A DNA stretch of 64,000 nt from Bacillota bacterium. Lineage in GTDB: Bacteria; Bacillota; Clostridia; Lachnospirales; Lachnospiraceae. Made by a program: the position numbers and the translations under genes. Below, in pieces: positions 42,657-52,230 of this stretch. The notes below the pieces were generated by a model, which saw only the letters and a list, made by a program, of their open reading frames with translations, did no database searches and was not told the origin of the DNA. Location of the stretch: assembly GCA_023392535.1 (NCBI GenBank), contig JAEVYY010000009.1, positions 248,001-312,000 of the forward strand, written 5' to 3'. Positions within the stretch are counted from its first letter, which is position 1, and every line of letters starts with the position of its first letter.

Positions 42657-45296
42657 TTATTTTATTTGATTCTCTAAAACCTTATAGGATTCTTTCAATG
42701 CCTTTTGGATACCAGCCGGATTTTTACCACCTGCCTGTGCTATATTCGGACGTCCACCACCACCGCCTCCAACCAATGCCGCGATTCCTTTAATCAGATT
42801 ACCGGCATGTGCTCCAGCAGTCATAGCGCCTTCGGTAGCCATAGCAACTAAATTCACTTTTTCTTCTTTATGTGAAATAAGAACGATTACGCCTTCTCCT
42901 ATTTTCACTTTAAGCTGATCTCCCAGGTCCCTTAATCCATTCATATCTACACCATCGACTTCTGTAGCAAGAAAATTTAAACCTTTTATTTCTACTACTC
43001 TATCCATGACATCCCCCAAAGCTTCCTTGGCTGCCTTACTCTTTAAAGATTCATTTTCGTTTTGCAGCGTCTTTAATTCTATCATGAGATGCTCTAATTT
43101 TTCTATTAAATTAGACGGTGTTGCCTTAACCGTTTTAGCTATTCTTTCAATTTTATTTTCTAATTGACGATAATACGTAAACACGCCATTTCCAGTTAAC
43201 GCTTCTATCCTACGGACTCCTGCAGCGACACCACTTTCCGTTAAAATCTTAAAAGCCTTGATGGCACCAGTATTTGAAACATGAGTACCACCACATAACT
43301 CGGTCGAAAAATCACCTATTCTCACAACACGTACAGACTCTCCGTATTTTTCTCCAAATAGCGCCATTGCTCCTGTTTTTTTAGCTTCTTCTGCATTCAT
43401 TACCTCAGTCTGTATCTGGAGTGATTCTCCGATTTTTTCATTTACTATATTTTCAACTTGCTCAATTTCTTCCGTTGTCATAGCGGAAAAATGGCTAAAG
43501 TCAAAACGCAGCCTGTCTCCATCAACATAAGAACCTGCCTGTTCCACATGAGTACCAAGCACAATTCTAAGAGCCTTTTGTAATAGATGTGTCGCACTAT
43601 GATTTTTACAGGTATCCGCACGCAATGTCTCATTGACCTTCAGAGTCGCGATATCATTTGTTTTTAACATACCTTTTGTAACTTTACCAATATGTCCTAC
43701 TTTACCGCCTAATAATTTGACGGTATCTTCTACCACAAATTCACCTTCTTTGGTCGTAATGGTACCACGATCTGCACACTGCCCTCCCATAGTTGCATAA
43801 AATGGAGTCTCTTCAACTATAACAGTACCCATTTCGCCCTCTGTCAGAGCATCCGTAATTTCGGTATCTGTCGTTAGTACAATAATTTTGGAATCATGGG
43901 AAAGCGTATCATACCCTACGAACGTAGAAGTAATACCAGGATCAATGGATTCATAGACCGTCACATCCGCTCCCATATAATTCGTTGCTTTACGCGCATT
44001 TCTGGCCTTTATTTTTTGCTCTTCCATTGATTTTAAAAAGCCTTCTTCATCGACTGAAAAACCTTTTTCTTCCAATATCTCCCTTGTTAAATCAATTGGA
44101 AATCCATATGTGTCATATAACTTAAAAACATCAGCTCCGTTAAGCTCCGTCTTATTTTCCCTTACCATGGTCTCTTCCAGCTCTGTTAAAATACTAAGAC
44201 CCTGGTCTATTGTCTTATTAAATTTATCTTCTTCCTGTGTTATAACATTCAGAATAAAGTCCTTTTTTTCTTCCAGCTCCGGATACCCGTCTTTGGATCC
44301 TTCGATAACAGTCGTACTTAGTTTCGCTAAAAACATATCTTTCACACTGAGTAATCTGCCATGACGCGCGGCACGCCTAATAATTCTTCGAAGTACATAA
44401 CCACGCCCTTCATTGGTCGGCATAATACCATCTGATATCATAAATGTGGCAGAACGAATATGATCGGTAATGAGACGGATAGATACATCCGTAGTTTCGT
44501 TTTCCTTATAAGTCACGCCAGCTATCTCACATACTTTATCACGAAGCGCACGTACCGTATCGACATCAAAGATGGACTCTACATCCTGAACAACCGCTGC
44601 AAGTCTTTCAAGTCCCATTCCTGTATCAATATTCTTCTGTTCCAGTTCCGTATAATTTCCTTTTCCATCGCTAGAGAATTGCGTAAATACGTTATTCCAC
44701 ACTTCCATATAACGGTCACAATCACAACCTACCGTACAACCAGGTTTTCCGCATCCATATTTTTCTCCACGGTCATAGTAAACTTCGGAACAAGGACCGC
44801 AAGGACCAGAACCGTGCTCCCAAAAATTATCTTCTTTTCCAAAGTGAAAAATACGGTCTTCGGAAATGCCTATCTGTTTATTCCATATTTCAAAAGCTTC
44901 CTCATCATTCTCATAAACGGATGGATATAACCTGTCAGCATCTAGTCCTACCACTTCCGTCAGAAATTCCCATGTCCATGCAATTGCTTCTTGTTTAAAA
45001 TAATCTCCAAAAGAAAAATTACCCAACATTTCAAAAAAAGTACCATGACGTGCTGTTTTTCCAACATTTTCTATATCACCTGTACGGATGCATTTCTGGC
45101 ATGTCGTCACTCTTTTTCTAGGTGGAATCTCCTGACCAGTAAAATAAGGTTTTAATGGTGCCATACCCGAATTAATTAACAGTAAACTTTTATCATTATG
45201 TGGCACAAGAGAGAAGCTCTTCATTGCCAAATGCCCTTTACTTTCAAAAAATTCCAAAAACATCTTACGTAATTCATTCACACCATATGCTTTCAC
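42657..45296 (-). CDS. alaS: Alanine-tRNA ligase
   Basis: Charges tRNA-Ala. 879 residues: catalytic domain with TTCQKCIRTGDIENVGKTARH and SGPCGPCSEVYYDRG, the tRNA-recognition region, an editing domain with HSATHLLQKALR and CGGTHVSNTGAIKAF, and the C-Ala domain ending in a glycine cluster (ALVGGGGGGRPNIAQAGG). The start is GTG at 45296 behind GGAGG. The upstream gap is only 128 bases and already holds the terminator of rarD, so a T-box leader is not present. Confidence 0.98.
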   Translation of the reverse strand: MKAYGVNELRKMFLEFFESKGHLAMKSFSLVPHNDKSLLLINSGMAPLKPYFTGQEIPPRKRVTTCQKCIRTGDIENVGKTARHGTFFEMLGNFSFGDYFKQEAIAWTWEFLTEVVGLDADRLYPSVYENDEEAFEIWNKQIGISEDRIFHFGKEDNFWEHGSGPCGPCSEVYYDRGEKYGCGKPGCTVGCDCDRYMEVWNNVFTQFSSDGKGNYTELEQKNIDTGMGLERLAAVVQDVESIFDVDTVRALRDKVCEIAGVTYKENETTDVSIRLITDHIRSATFMISDGIMPTNEGRGYVLRRIIRRAARHGRLLSVKDMFLAKLSTTVIEGSKDGYPELEEKKDFILNVITQEEDKFNKTIDQGLSILTELEETMVRENKTELNGADVFKLYDTYGFPIDLTREILEEKGFSVDEEGFLKSMEEQKIKARNARKATNYMGADVTVYESIDPGITSTFVGYDTLSHDSKIIVLTTDTEITDALTEGEMGTVIVEETPFYATMGGQCADRGTITTKEGEFVVEDTVKLLGGKVGHIGKVTKGMLKTNDIATLKVNETLRADTCKNHSATHLLQKALRIVLGTHVEQAGSYVDGDRLRFDFSHFSAMTTEEIEQVENIVNEKIGESLQIQTEVMNAEEAKKTGAMALFGEKYGESVRVVRIGDFSTELCGGTHVSNTGAIKAFKILTESGVAAGVRRIEALTGNGVFTYYRQLENKIERIAKTVKATPSNLIEKLEHLMIELKTLQNENESLKSKAAKEALGDVMDRVVEIKGLNFLATEVDGVDMNGLRDLGDQLKVKIGEGVIVLISHKEEKVNLVAMATEGAMTAGAHAGNLIKGIAALVGGGGGGRPNIAQAGGKNPAGIQKALKESYKVLENQIK

Positions 45297-45353
45297 ACTG
45301 TTTCCTCCAACTTCATATATAGTAAAAATCTTTATTTATTACCTGATTTTAAC

Positions 45354-45390
45354 GAAAAACTGCATTTCATATTATAGAATGAAATGCAGT
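45354..45390 (-). terminator. Terminator downstream of rarD
   Basis: On the minus strand ACTGCATTTCAT pairs perfectly with ATGAAATGCAGT around an 8-base loop and continues TTTTTC. Confidence 0.9.
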
Positions 45391-45424
45391 CCGTGTCAAA
45401 CATTTACTATTCCGCCTTACGACT

Positions 45425-46309
45425 TCATGGTTGAACTATTACCTTATTGGAGCTAAGCTTACTTTTCATAAAGAAAATAACCGCTATCCATATGAACGCA
45501 AATGTAATGCCCTGTGTTTTCGTAAAAACTTCTCCATACAGAAACACGCCGATCAACAACTGCATCGTAGGATTTATATATTGGAGGATACCCACCATAG
45601 AATAAGGTATCATGCGTACTCCATAACCAAATAATAATAATGGTACACTTGTAATAACTCCTGCTAAAGGTAATAAAGCAAATTGCCATCCATGTAAGGA
45701 TCCGATTGCACCTGTCCCATTCATCTCTGAGACCAAAATAAATACAAATGCAAAAGGAAACGCGGTTGCTGTTTCGATTGCAAGTGAAACTTCTGAATCT
45801 ATATTGGCACTCTTTTTAATAGCTCCATAAATAGCAAAAGAACCTCCAATCATCAATGCTAAATACGGCACTTCTCCACTTGCAACTACCAAAATAGCTA
45901 CGCCTATAGCTGCCATTAAAAGGGACAACCATTCCAATCGATGTAATTTTTCATGAAAAAAGATCGTACTTAATACGATCACGAGCAATGGATTAATATA
46001 GTATCCAAGACTGCTCTGGACAATATGCCCTGTCTGCACTGCAAAAATATAGGATCCCCAATTGATACAGACCACTATTCCCGCCAACATGGTGAGAAGC
46101 AGAGGTTTATGGTTCTTATCGCAGAGAACCTTTTTCACATCCTTCAGTTTTTCCATACGCCAAAGAATCAACAGACAAAACGCAAACGACCATACAATTC
46201 TGCTTGCCAGAATATAATTACTGTTTACAGTTCCAAGTAATTTCCAATAAATTGTTAACACGCCCCATGCAAGATAGCATGCAGTCACTGTAAACATCCC
46301 TTTTCTCAT
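45425..46309 (-). CDS. rarD: RarD-type EamA transporter
   Basis: Ten-helix DMT permease of the RarD subfamily (chloramphenicol-sensitive protein). The N-terminus CYLAWGVLTIYWKLL and the blocks ILASRIVWSFAFCLLIL, INWGSYIFAVQTGHIVQSSL, GYYINPLLVIVLSTIFF and MVGILQYINPTMQLLIGVF are characteristic. The transported compound is unknown. It starts 31 bases after glk and may share its transcript; a strong terminator follows. It is distinct from the EamA protein at 7003-7878, which belongs to an AraC-controlled pair. Confidence 0.93.
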   Translation of the reverse strand: MRKGMFTVTACYLAWGVLTIYWKLLGTVNSNYILASRIVWSFAFCLLILWRMEKLKDVKKVLCDKNHKPLLLTMLAGIVVCINWGSYIFAVQTGHIVQSSLGYYINPLLVIVLSTIFFHEKLHRLEWLSLLMAAIGVAILVVASGEVPYLALMIGGSFAIYGAIKKSANIDSEVSLAIETATAFPFAFVFILVSEMNGTGAIGSLHGWQFALLPLAGVITSVPLLLFGYGVRMIPYSMVGILQYINPTMQLLIGVFLYGEVFTKTQGITFAFIWIAVIFFMKSKLSSNKVIVQP

Positions 46310-46340
46310 ACCTAAATTCCTTTCGCTCCTTTTGAAATGT

Positions 46341-47288
46341 CTATTCCGTCAGAGCCGCTGCCCCTATTATTCCCGCATCATTTCCAAGAGTCGCGATCAC
46401 AACTTCTGGTATCGTTCCACGCTCCCCAGCAAAACAGTATTTTTTGATATATGCATTCAGCGGATCAGTAAGAACCGCACCCTGATTACATACGCCACCA
46501 CTTAATAGTACTTTATCCGGTCTGAAAATATTTACGAAGTCCACGATTCCATCTCCTAGATAGGAAATATAATCAGCAACTACTTTACTTGCAGCGGTAT
46601 CTTTATCTGCTGCCGCATCAAATACCGTCTTACCAGTAATCTTCGTAATATCATTATCACAATACGCATAAATCTTAGATTCTTTATGTTCCATAGCCGC
46701 CTGTTTTGTTTGCCTGATCAATGCGGTTGCAGAAGCATAGGATTCCAGACACCCTCTCCTGCCACAAGTACAAAGAACTCCATCACGAACTAAAATAGTA
46801 TGTCCTAATTCCGCACCACCAGCATGTCCTCCTTCAAATATCTTACCATCTACGACTACGCCGCCGCCAACTCCTGTTCCAAGAGTCAACAATACAACGT
46901 TTGAAGAATTCTTTGCGGCACCGGCCTTCACTTCTCCTAGTGCTGCACAATTTGCATCATTCGATATTGCAATTTTATAATTTAGATATTTATGCAACTC
47001 CTCGACCAACGGCACATTTTCCCACTCAAAATTATTCGAATAAATAACGGTGCCTGTTTTTGCATCAATCGTACCCGGGCTTCCAACCCCAATTCCCAAT
47101 ATATCATCCGCCTTCAATCCAGACTGTTGGAATAAGCGTTGCACTAGTTCTGCCATATCCTTTATAACATCCTGATAGGAACGCTGCACGTTAGTCGGAA
47201 TCGATCCTTTGGCAATAATCTCCTGCATATCATTCACAATTCCTGCTTTTATATTGGTACCACCTAAATCAATTCCCACTCTGTACAT
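46341..47288 (-). CDS. glk: ROK-family glucokinase
   Basis: Phosphorylates glucose with ATP at the top of glycolysis. The phosphate loop is VGIDLGGTNIKAGIV; the ROK signature and zinc site are GAELGHTILV and CTCGRRGCLESYAS. GVGSPGTIDAKTG and LGTGVGGGVVVDGKIFEGG are conserved. The ATG at 47288 follows AAGGAGAG and gives 315 residues, as in clostridial GlkA; eight extra codons upstream are unlikely. It lies 30 bases after a flavodoxin-like gene and is probably co-transcribed with it. Confidence 0.95.
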   Translation of the reverse strand: MYRVGIDLGGTNIKAGIVNDMQEIIAKGSIPTNVQRSYQDVIKDMAELVQRLFQQSGLKADDILGIGVGSPGTIDAKTGTVIYSNNFEWENVPLVEELHKYLNYKIAISNDANCAALGEVKAGAAKNSSNVVLLTLGTGVGGGVVVDGKIFEGGHAGGAELGHTILVRDGVLCTCGRRGCLESYASATALIRQTKQAAMEHKESKIYAYCDNDITKITGKTVFDAAADKDTAASKVVADYISYLGDGIVDFVNIFRPDKVLLSGGVCNQGAVLTDPLNAYIKKYCFAGERGTIPEVVIATLGNDAGIIGAAALTE

Positions 47289-47318
47289 GATTTTTCTCTC
47301 CTTAAAGAACATTTTATT

Positions 47319-47822
47319 TTATCTAGTCACTCTTTGAACAAATTCTGTGGCATGCTGCAAATCATTATTATCTGGATGCGTAAGGGCTGAATCAAAATTC
47401 TGTATCATCTTTCGAATCATTTTATCATTACCCTGACCAATCATTTCTTCATATCGGTTACGAACACTCATCGGCATTTTCCCCTGACAAAAAAAAGTCC
47501 CGAGACATTCACTATCATCTGCTATCCATGCTTCCACATCCTCCGCCAGCCTTTTATAATAATTCAAATCTGCACCCATTCCACATGTTCCAAATAATGC
47601 AATTTTCTTTTCATGCAATTCCGAAATAAATTCTAATAGATTCATGCTACATGTACCTTTATGAATCCAAAATCCCACAAAATAAACATCAGCTTCAGGA
47701 ATACTCGCGTTTGGTTCATATCTCACGATGTCTTTATCCTGTCCCGGCAAATCAGCAAATATTTTTTTTGCGATCATCTCTGTATTGCCTGTATTACTCA
47801 TATATACTACCTGATACTTCAT
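47319..47822 (-). CDS. Flavodoxin family protein
   Basis: A 167-residue flavodoxin-like protein. The FMN phosphate loop is YMSNTGNTEMIAKKI; a second loop VGFWIHKGTCSMNLLEF and a third FGTCGMGADLNYY resemble those of the clostridial BilS-type flavodoxins. I would not assign BilS function, since no bilirubin reductase gene is adjacent. AGGAGTG precedes the ATG. It lies immediately upstream of glk. Its C-terminal 60 residues have no flavin motif and may be a helical extension. Confidence 0.85.
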   Translation of the reverse strand: MKYQVVYMSNTGNTEMIAKKIFADLPGQDKDIVRYEPNASIPEADVYFVGFWIHKGTCSMNLLEFISELHEKKIALFGTCGMGADLNYYKRLAEDVEAWIADDSECLGTFFCQGKMPMSVRNRYEEMIGQGNDKMIRKMIQNFDSALTHPDNNDLQHATEFVQRVTR

Positions 47823-47936
47823 GCCGCCACACTCCTACTAATAAAAACTTAACAATACTTATATCTTGATTATACCGTTTCTATTGCTAGAAACAATATA
47901 CTAAGTATTACTTTAACATTAAGTTTTTCTAAAGTA

Positions 47937-48656
47937 TCAGCTACGCTTCATTGCTTTTATTATCGCTTTAGCCTCTTTCGGGACTTGCAAAGATTCACAG
48001 ATCTTTTGTAGTGTCTTATGATAGGTAAAGTCATCCAGATGATTATTTTTTAAATATGGAATTACCATACCAGGATAATGGACAAAACACATAGATAATG
48101 CCCAAGCAACAGCCATTCGTACATAATATGCCTGACTATCTATCTGATCCAGCCTTTCAATAACGCTTTCTATATAGGTATCATTGATGTAATAATCCAG
48201 TAATATCACAACCGCAAATCGGATAGCGAATTCTTCCTGACTCTCTAAATATGGCTGCAAAAATCCCCAGACAAGCTGCTGGTTTTCTTTTATAAATTTC
48301 AAACTGATACAAAAGCTGTCACATACCGACCAATTATCGATCAAGGGAATAAATTCTCCGATGTACTGCAGCCTTTCCTCAATATCAATGTCTTTTGCAT
48401 ATCCGATTATCATACCTCTAAGCATCGTTTCTTCAAAACTTTGCGGGGTGAACTGTTTGATATAACCTCTCCAATTCTTCTTACATAATTGCCTCGCATA
48501 CTTGCGCAAGATTGGTAATCGCACTCCTAAAATAGCTTTTGTATCTGGTAATAACCCAGATGAAAATTTTTTATAAGATTCTTTTGCATTGTCATTTAAA
48601 AAAGCGTTTACTTCTTCAAATGATATTTTATTTGTTAAATGGTCCTTTTCCCACAT
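47937..48656 (-). CDS. AlkD-like DNA alkylation repair protein
   Basis: HEAT-repeat DNA glycosylase family (AlkC/AlkD-like) that excises positively charged alkylated bases such as N3- and N7-alkylpurines. The blocks LGVRLPILRKYARQL, MLRGMIIGYAKD, LIDNWSVCDSFC and VRMAVAWALSMCFVHYPG are typical. The WSVCDSF tryptophan and aspartate are the expected catalytic-site residues. Its first 10 codons overlap the end of ogt by 29 bases and GGAGTG lies in that gene, so the two repair genes are translated together. 239 residues. Confidence 0.93.
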   Translation of the reverse strand: MWEKDHLTNKISFEEVNAFLNDNAKESYKKFSSGLLPDTKAILGVRLPILRKYARQLCKKNWRGYIKQFTPQSFEETMLRGMIIGYAKDIDIEERLQYIGEFIPLIDNWSVCDSFCISLKFIKENQQLVWGFLQPYLESQEEFAIRFAVVILLDYYINDTYIESVIERLDQIDSQAYYVRMAVAWALSMCFVHYPGMVIPYLKNNHLDDFTYHKTLQKICESLQVPKEAKAIIKAMKRS

Positions 48657-49152
48657 TTGGTTCGCACTCCAATTTCAGCAAATACTCTTTTACCGATATA
48701 CCTGCTCCATAACCGACCATAGATCCATTACTACCAATCACTCTGTGGCAAGGAATCAGAATCATAATCGGATTTCTATTGTTGGCCATTCCCACAGCTC
48801 TGGAAGCTTGTTCATTTCCGACCTCAATTGCGATCTCCTTATAGGATTTAGTCTCGCCATAAGGAATGTCCAGCAACGCATTCCACACATTTTCCTGAAA
48901 CTTTGTACCTTTCGGTTTTAGTGGTAATGTGAATACCCTTCTTTTACCAGCAAAGTATTCTTCCAATTGTTTTTGTGCCGTTATAAGCAGTTCTATTGCC
49001 CCACTACTATCATCTGGATCCACAAATTTTGAGATAACGTCTGCATCTTGTAAATTATTTATTTCAAGCATTGTTAAACCAGTAATAAAATTATTTTCTT
49101 CCACTACTTTTAACTTACCAACCGGGGTAGTCATAACCATTTCATGTATCAT
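48628..49152 (-). CDS. ogt: Methylated-DNA-protein-cysteine methyltransferase
   Basis: Suicide repair protein that removes methyl from O6-methylguanine. The acceptor cysteine is in ILIPCHRVIGSNG; the DNA-binding helix is YGETKSYKEIAIEVGNEQAS and RAVGMANNRNP. The ATG at 49152 follows AGAGGAG and yields 174 residues; upstream codons to 49206 lack a ribosome site. It overlaps the AlkD-like gene by 29 bases, giving a compact alkylation-repair operon that covers both direct reversal and base excision. Confidence 0.95.
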   Translation of the reverse strand: MIHEMVMTTPVGKLKVVEENNFITGLTMLEINNLQDADVISKFVDPDDSSGAIELLITAQKQLEEYFAGKRRVFTLPLKPKGTKFQENVWNALLDIPYGETKSYKEIAIEVGNEQASRAVGMANNRNPIMILIPCHRVIGSNGSMVGYGAGISVKEYLLKLECEPNVGKGPFNK

Positions 49153-49210
49153 GATTTTTCTCCTCTCTAAGTACCGCATGGGAACCAAAGTGAATGATGG
49201 GTCCATCGAA

Positions 49211-49242
49211 TAAAAAGACGTAGAAACACGCAGTCTCTACGT
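49211..49242 (-). terminator. Terminator downstream of glyS
   Basis: On the minus strand GACGTAGA pairs with TCTACGTC around a 10-base loop, followed by TTTTTATTC. Confidence 0.88.
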
Positions 49243-49263
49243 CCATGTACTTTTTGTTGTTAT

Positions 49264-50652
49264 CTAGAAAGTAAATTTATCTGCAAAATAAGCATCTAAG
49301 TCTGCAATTTTAATTCTTTCCTGTTCCATAGAATCACGGAAACGCACTGTGACAGCTTGGTCCTCCTCTGATTCAAAATCATATGTAATACAGAATGGTG
49401 TCCCAATTTCATCTTGTCTTCTATAACGTTTTCCAATATTTCCTCTATCGTCATACTCACAATTATATTTTTTAGACAGCAAAGAAAAAATCTTTTCTGC
49501 ACCTTCCCCTAATTTTTTTGATAGCGGTAACACACCAATTTTAACAGGAGCCAATGCCGGATGAAAATGAAGAACCGTACGCATATCTCCCTCTCCAATT
49601 TCTTCTTCCTCATAAGCAGCACAAAGAAAAGCCAAAACCACACGATCTGCTCCTAAAGAAGGTTCAATTACATAAGGAACATATTTTTCTTTTTTCTCAT
49701 CATCAAAATATGTTAGATCTTGTCCCGAAACATTTTGATGCTGTGTCAGATCATAGTCAGTCCTGTCAGCAATACCCCACAGTTCACCCCAACCAAACGG
49801 AAATAAATATTCAATATCCGTTGTCGCTTTTGAATAAAAAGAAAGTTCTTCTGAATCATGGTCTCTGACGCGCATCTCATCATCCTGAATGCCAAGTGTC
49901 TTTAACCAATCAATACAAAATTGTTTCCAAAATGCGAACCATTCAAGGTCTGTATCTGGCTCACAAAAAAATTCCAATTCCATTTGTTCGAATTCTCTGG
50001 TGCGGAATGTGAAATTTCCAGGAGTAATTTCATTACGAAAAGATTTTCCTATTTGTCCGATACCAAATGGAATTTTTTTTCTGGATGTACGTTGCACATT
50101 TTTGAAATTGACAAAAATACCTTGTGCCGTTTCAGGTCTTAAGTATACGGTATTCTTAGCATCCTCGGTAACTCCCTGAAAAGTTTTGAACATGAGATTG
50201 AATTGACGAATATCTGTAAAATTATGTTTTCCACAGGTTGGACAAGAAATATTATGTTCTTCTATAAAATTTTTCATTTTTTCCTGTGACCATGCATCAA
50301 CCGCTTCTTCCAGCGCGATTCCATTCTCAGCACAAAAATCCTCAATGATCTTATCTGCACGAAAACGCTCATGGCATTCTTTGCAGTCCATAAGAGGATC
50401 TGAAAAACCACCTAAATGCCCAGAAGCTACCCACGTCTGAGGATTCATTAAGATCGCACAATCTACCCCTACATTATATTGATTTTCCATGATGAACTTC
50501 TGCCACCATGCTTTTTTCACATTATTCTTTAATTCAACACCAAGATTCCCATAATCCCAAGTATTCGCAAGTCCACCATATATATCAGACCCTGGATATA
50601 CAAATCCCCTGGCTTTTGCCAGCGCTACTATTTTCTCCATTGATTTTTCCAT
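49264..50652 (-). CDS. glyS: Glycine-tRNA ligase, dimeric eukaryote/archaea-like type
   Basis: Single-polypeptide class II glycyl-tRNA synthetase, 462 residues. The opening VALAKARGFVYPGSDIYGGL, motif 2 region PFGIGQIGKSFRNEITPGNF and EFEQMELEFFCEP, and the anticodon-binding domain with RYRRQDEIGTPFCITYDFES identify it. Unlike B. subtilis, which has glyQ and glyS subunits after recO, this host uses the one-chain form, but at the same place near recO and era. GGAGG precedes the ATG at 50652. The 38-base gap upstream leaves no room for a T-box. Confidence 0.97.
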   Translation of the reverse strand: MEKSMEKIVALAKARGFVYPGSDIYGGLANTWDYGNLGVELKNNVKKAWWQKFIMENQYNVGVDCAILMNPQTWVASGHLGGFSDPLMDCKECHERFRADKIIEDFCAENGIALEEAVDAWSQEKMKNFIEEHNISCPTCGKHNFTDIRQFNLMFKTFQGVTEDAKNTVYLRPETAQGIFVNFKNVQRTSRKKIPFGIGQIGKSFRNEITPGNFTFRTREFEQMELEFFCEPDTDLEWFAFWKQFCIDWLKTLGIQDDEMRVRDHDSEELSFYSKATTDIEYLFPFGWGELWGIADRTDYDLTQHQNVSGQDLTYFDDEKKEKYVPYVIEPSLGADRVVLAFLCAAYEEEEIGEGDMRTVLHFHPALAPVKIGVLPLSKKLGEGAEKIFSLLSKKYNCEYDDRGNIGKRYRRQDEIGTPFCITYDFESEEDQAVTVRFRDSMEQERIKIADLDAYFADKFTF

Positions 50653-50690
50653 TTTTCCTCCTGTCTCCCTGTATATACAGGTCGCCCCTC

Positions 50691-51284
50691 TTATTTAAAA
50701 AGAATATAGGTCACTGGCTCTTCTGTCTCAGAAACCACAGCTTCTTTTTTGCCTCGTAGTGTTACATTGCCACTCATGTAAGCAATATCTTTAAAGGTTC
50801 TAATCGTAATATTTTCGTCTGTAATAACGATATGCATATTACCCTTTGCTAATATTCCGCTTTTATCCAAACTAACACCATCCTCAACTACGCTTTGTAG
50901 AGTGATGTCATCAAAGGAATAGCCAGCATTATAGGCATCCGCAACAGTACCTGCAAAAAAAGTAACACCATTAAATCCAGCATAACTTTCATAATCTTTG
51001 TGAAGCAATGTCGTTCTGGCGATATCATCTGAAACAGATATTTTATCCAATTCTACACTTTTATCACCATAAGATGCATTATATTCTGCAATATCACCTG
51101 CAATCATTTCTTTTAGTTCATCTTCCATGTAATAATTTTTATCAAATTTTTCAACAATAGAAGATACCACTTTTCCATTCTTTTCGATGGTCAAAGTAGT
51201 TGTCTCATCTGACTTTTCTTGTTCACACCCAAAAAGAGCCATACTAATTAAAATACTTAATAGCATTAACCCAATTTTTTTCAT
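50691..51284 (-). CDS. Lipoprotein of unknown function
   Basis: A 197-residue exported lipoprotein; signal and lipobox LISMALFGCEQ with the cysteine at residue 19. The mature part begins with an acidic spacer and LTIEKNGKVVSSIVEKFDK, followed by a mixed alpha/beta region (MIAGDIAEYNASYG; GFNGVTFFAGTVADAYNAGY) and a strand-rich end. Similar lipoproteins precede glyS in other Lachnospiraceae, but I know no function. The ATG at 51284 has GAGGAG upstream. It may be co-transcribed with glyS, 38 bases downstream. Confidence 0.78.
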   Translation of the reverse strand: MKKIGLMLLSILISMALFGCEQEKSDETTTLTIEKNGKVVSSIVEKFDKNYYMEDELKEMIAGDIAEYNASYGDKSVELDKISVSDDIARTTLLHKDYESYAGFNGVTFFAGTVADAYNAGYSFDDITLQSVVEDGVSLDKSGILAKGNMHIVITDENITIRTFKDIAYMSGNVTLRGKKEAVVSETEEPVTYILFK

Positions 51285-51392
51285 ATAAAGACTCCTCGTT
51301 GTGTTATCACACATGCATATTATTATAGCGGACTTATTTCATATTTTCAACCTTAAATTTTACATATTTAGTTTCTATTCCGCTTGATATTC

Positions 51393-52040
51393 CTACAAAT
51401 GTTCTATTATTTCTAGACTCTTAAAATTCTTATCCCAAATTTTCCTGCGATATACGTTTGCAATGTAGCGTAGCTCCTGTAACACTTCATCTGTCACAGT
51501 AAACGTATATAAGTGCTCTATGTTGGTATTTATTATAAAACTGACTGCATATTCTGTTGATTCTAAAAAATGTTCTTCTTTTGGAATTCCTGGGAATTCT
51601 CCATTTGCGACCATCGCCCTAATTTCAAATATGTATCGCACCAACTGTTTGGACAAACTTGGAACTGATAACGCTCTTAGAGACTGGTACATCAACTTTA
51701 AAAGCTCTCTTTCATCATTATTCTCTCGTGCATAGTAATCTGCAACTTCCAAAAAATACATCCCATAATATGCTCCTTCAAAATCTCTCCTAAGCTGGGC
51801 AAAATAATTGGATATATCTGCCTCCATAATATGATAGGATGTTTTTCCCTGATATAATTTAAATTCACCAAAAGAAAAAGGATTGGTTGCTGCTACTAAA
51901 CTGCTGTTTGGCCTGCGTGAGCCTTTTGCAAATGCAGAAATCTTTCCTCTTTCTCTAGTCAATATTACAACTCTTCTATCAAATTCACCGATAGGCACTG
52001 TCTTCACTACTATTCCCGTTATGATTAGAAATTCTTGCAT
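51393..52040 (-). CDS. recO: DNA repair protein RecO
   Basis: Loads RecA onto SSB-coated DNA with RecR and RecF. The N-terminal OB fold reads ITGIVVKTVPIGEFDRRVVI and TRERGKISAFAKGSRRP, the family signature. The helical C-terminal domain includes YYGMYFLEVADYYAREN. At 215 residues it is shorter than the usual 240-250, and the zinc-binding cysteines of many RecO proteins are absent. It lies between era and glyS and overlaps a small YqzL-like gene by 56 bases. GGGAG precedes the ATG. Confidence 0.94.
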   Translation of the reverse strand: MQEFLIITGIVVKTVPIGEFDRRVVILTRERGKISAFAKGSRRPNSSLVAATNPFSFGEFKLYQGKTSYHIMEADISNYFAQLRRDFEGAYYGMYFLEVADYYARENNDERELLKLMYQSLRALSVPSLSKQLVRYIFEIRAMVANGEFPGIPKEEHFLESTEYAVSFIINTNIEHLYTFTVTDEVLQELRYIANVYRRKIWDKNFKSLEIIEHL

Positions 52041-52179
52041 AAGGGTTATCTCCCGTCATATTGCTCTCATCTTCCTTCTTTTGTAGGTCTGTATCTTCAT
52101 AGAAGGATCTGAATTGTAAGTAATCTTTTATAGATCCTGTTTTGTAAAAATCATCCCAGTAATTTATCAATTTCATCAT
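51985..52179 (-). CDS. YqzL-like small protein
   Basis: A 64-residue protein whose first half (INYWDDFYKTGSIKDYLQFR) matches the pattern of YqzL, the tiny protein encoded between era and recO in Bacillus: an aromatic start, 'F-x-x-T-G-x-I' and 'Y-L-x-F'. Function is unknown. The Asn/Ser-rich second half overlaps the recO start by 56 bases and may be poorly conserved. AGGGGGC precedes the two possible ATGs, 52179 and 52176. The conserved position supports a real gene. Confidence 0.72.
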   Translation of the reverse strand: MMKLINYWDDFYKTGSIKDYLQFRSFYEDTDLQKKEDESNMTGDNPYARISNHNGNSSEDSAYR

Positions 52180-52230
52180 ATGCCCCCTAATTGTATTGTA
52201 TGCTATTAGGGTGCGCTCTTTGGGTCAATT

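Noticed and set aside
45297..45424. T-box leader before alaS
   Set aside because: The 128-base gap contains the upstream gene's terminator and no T-box sequence or long leader.
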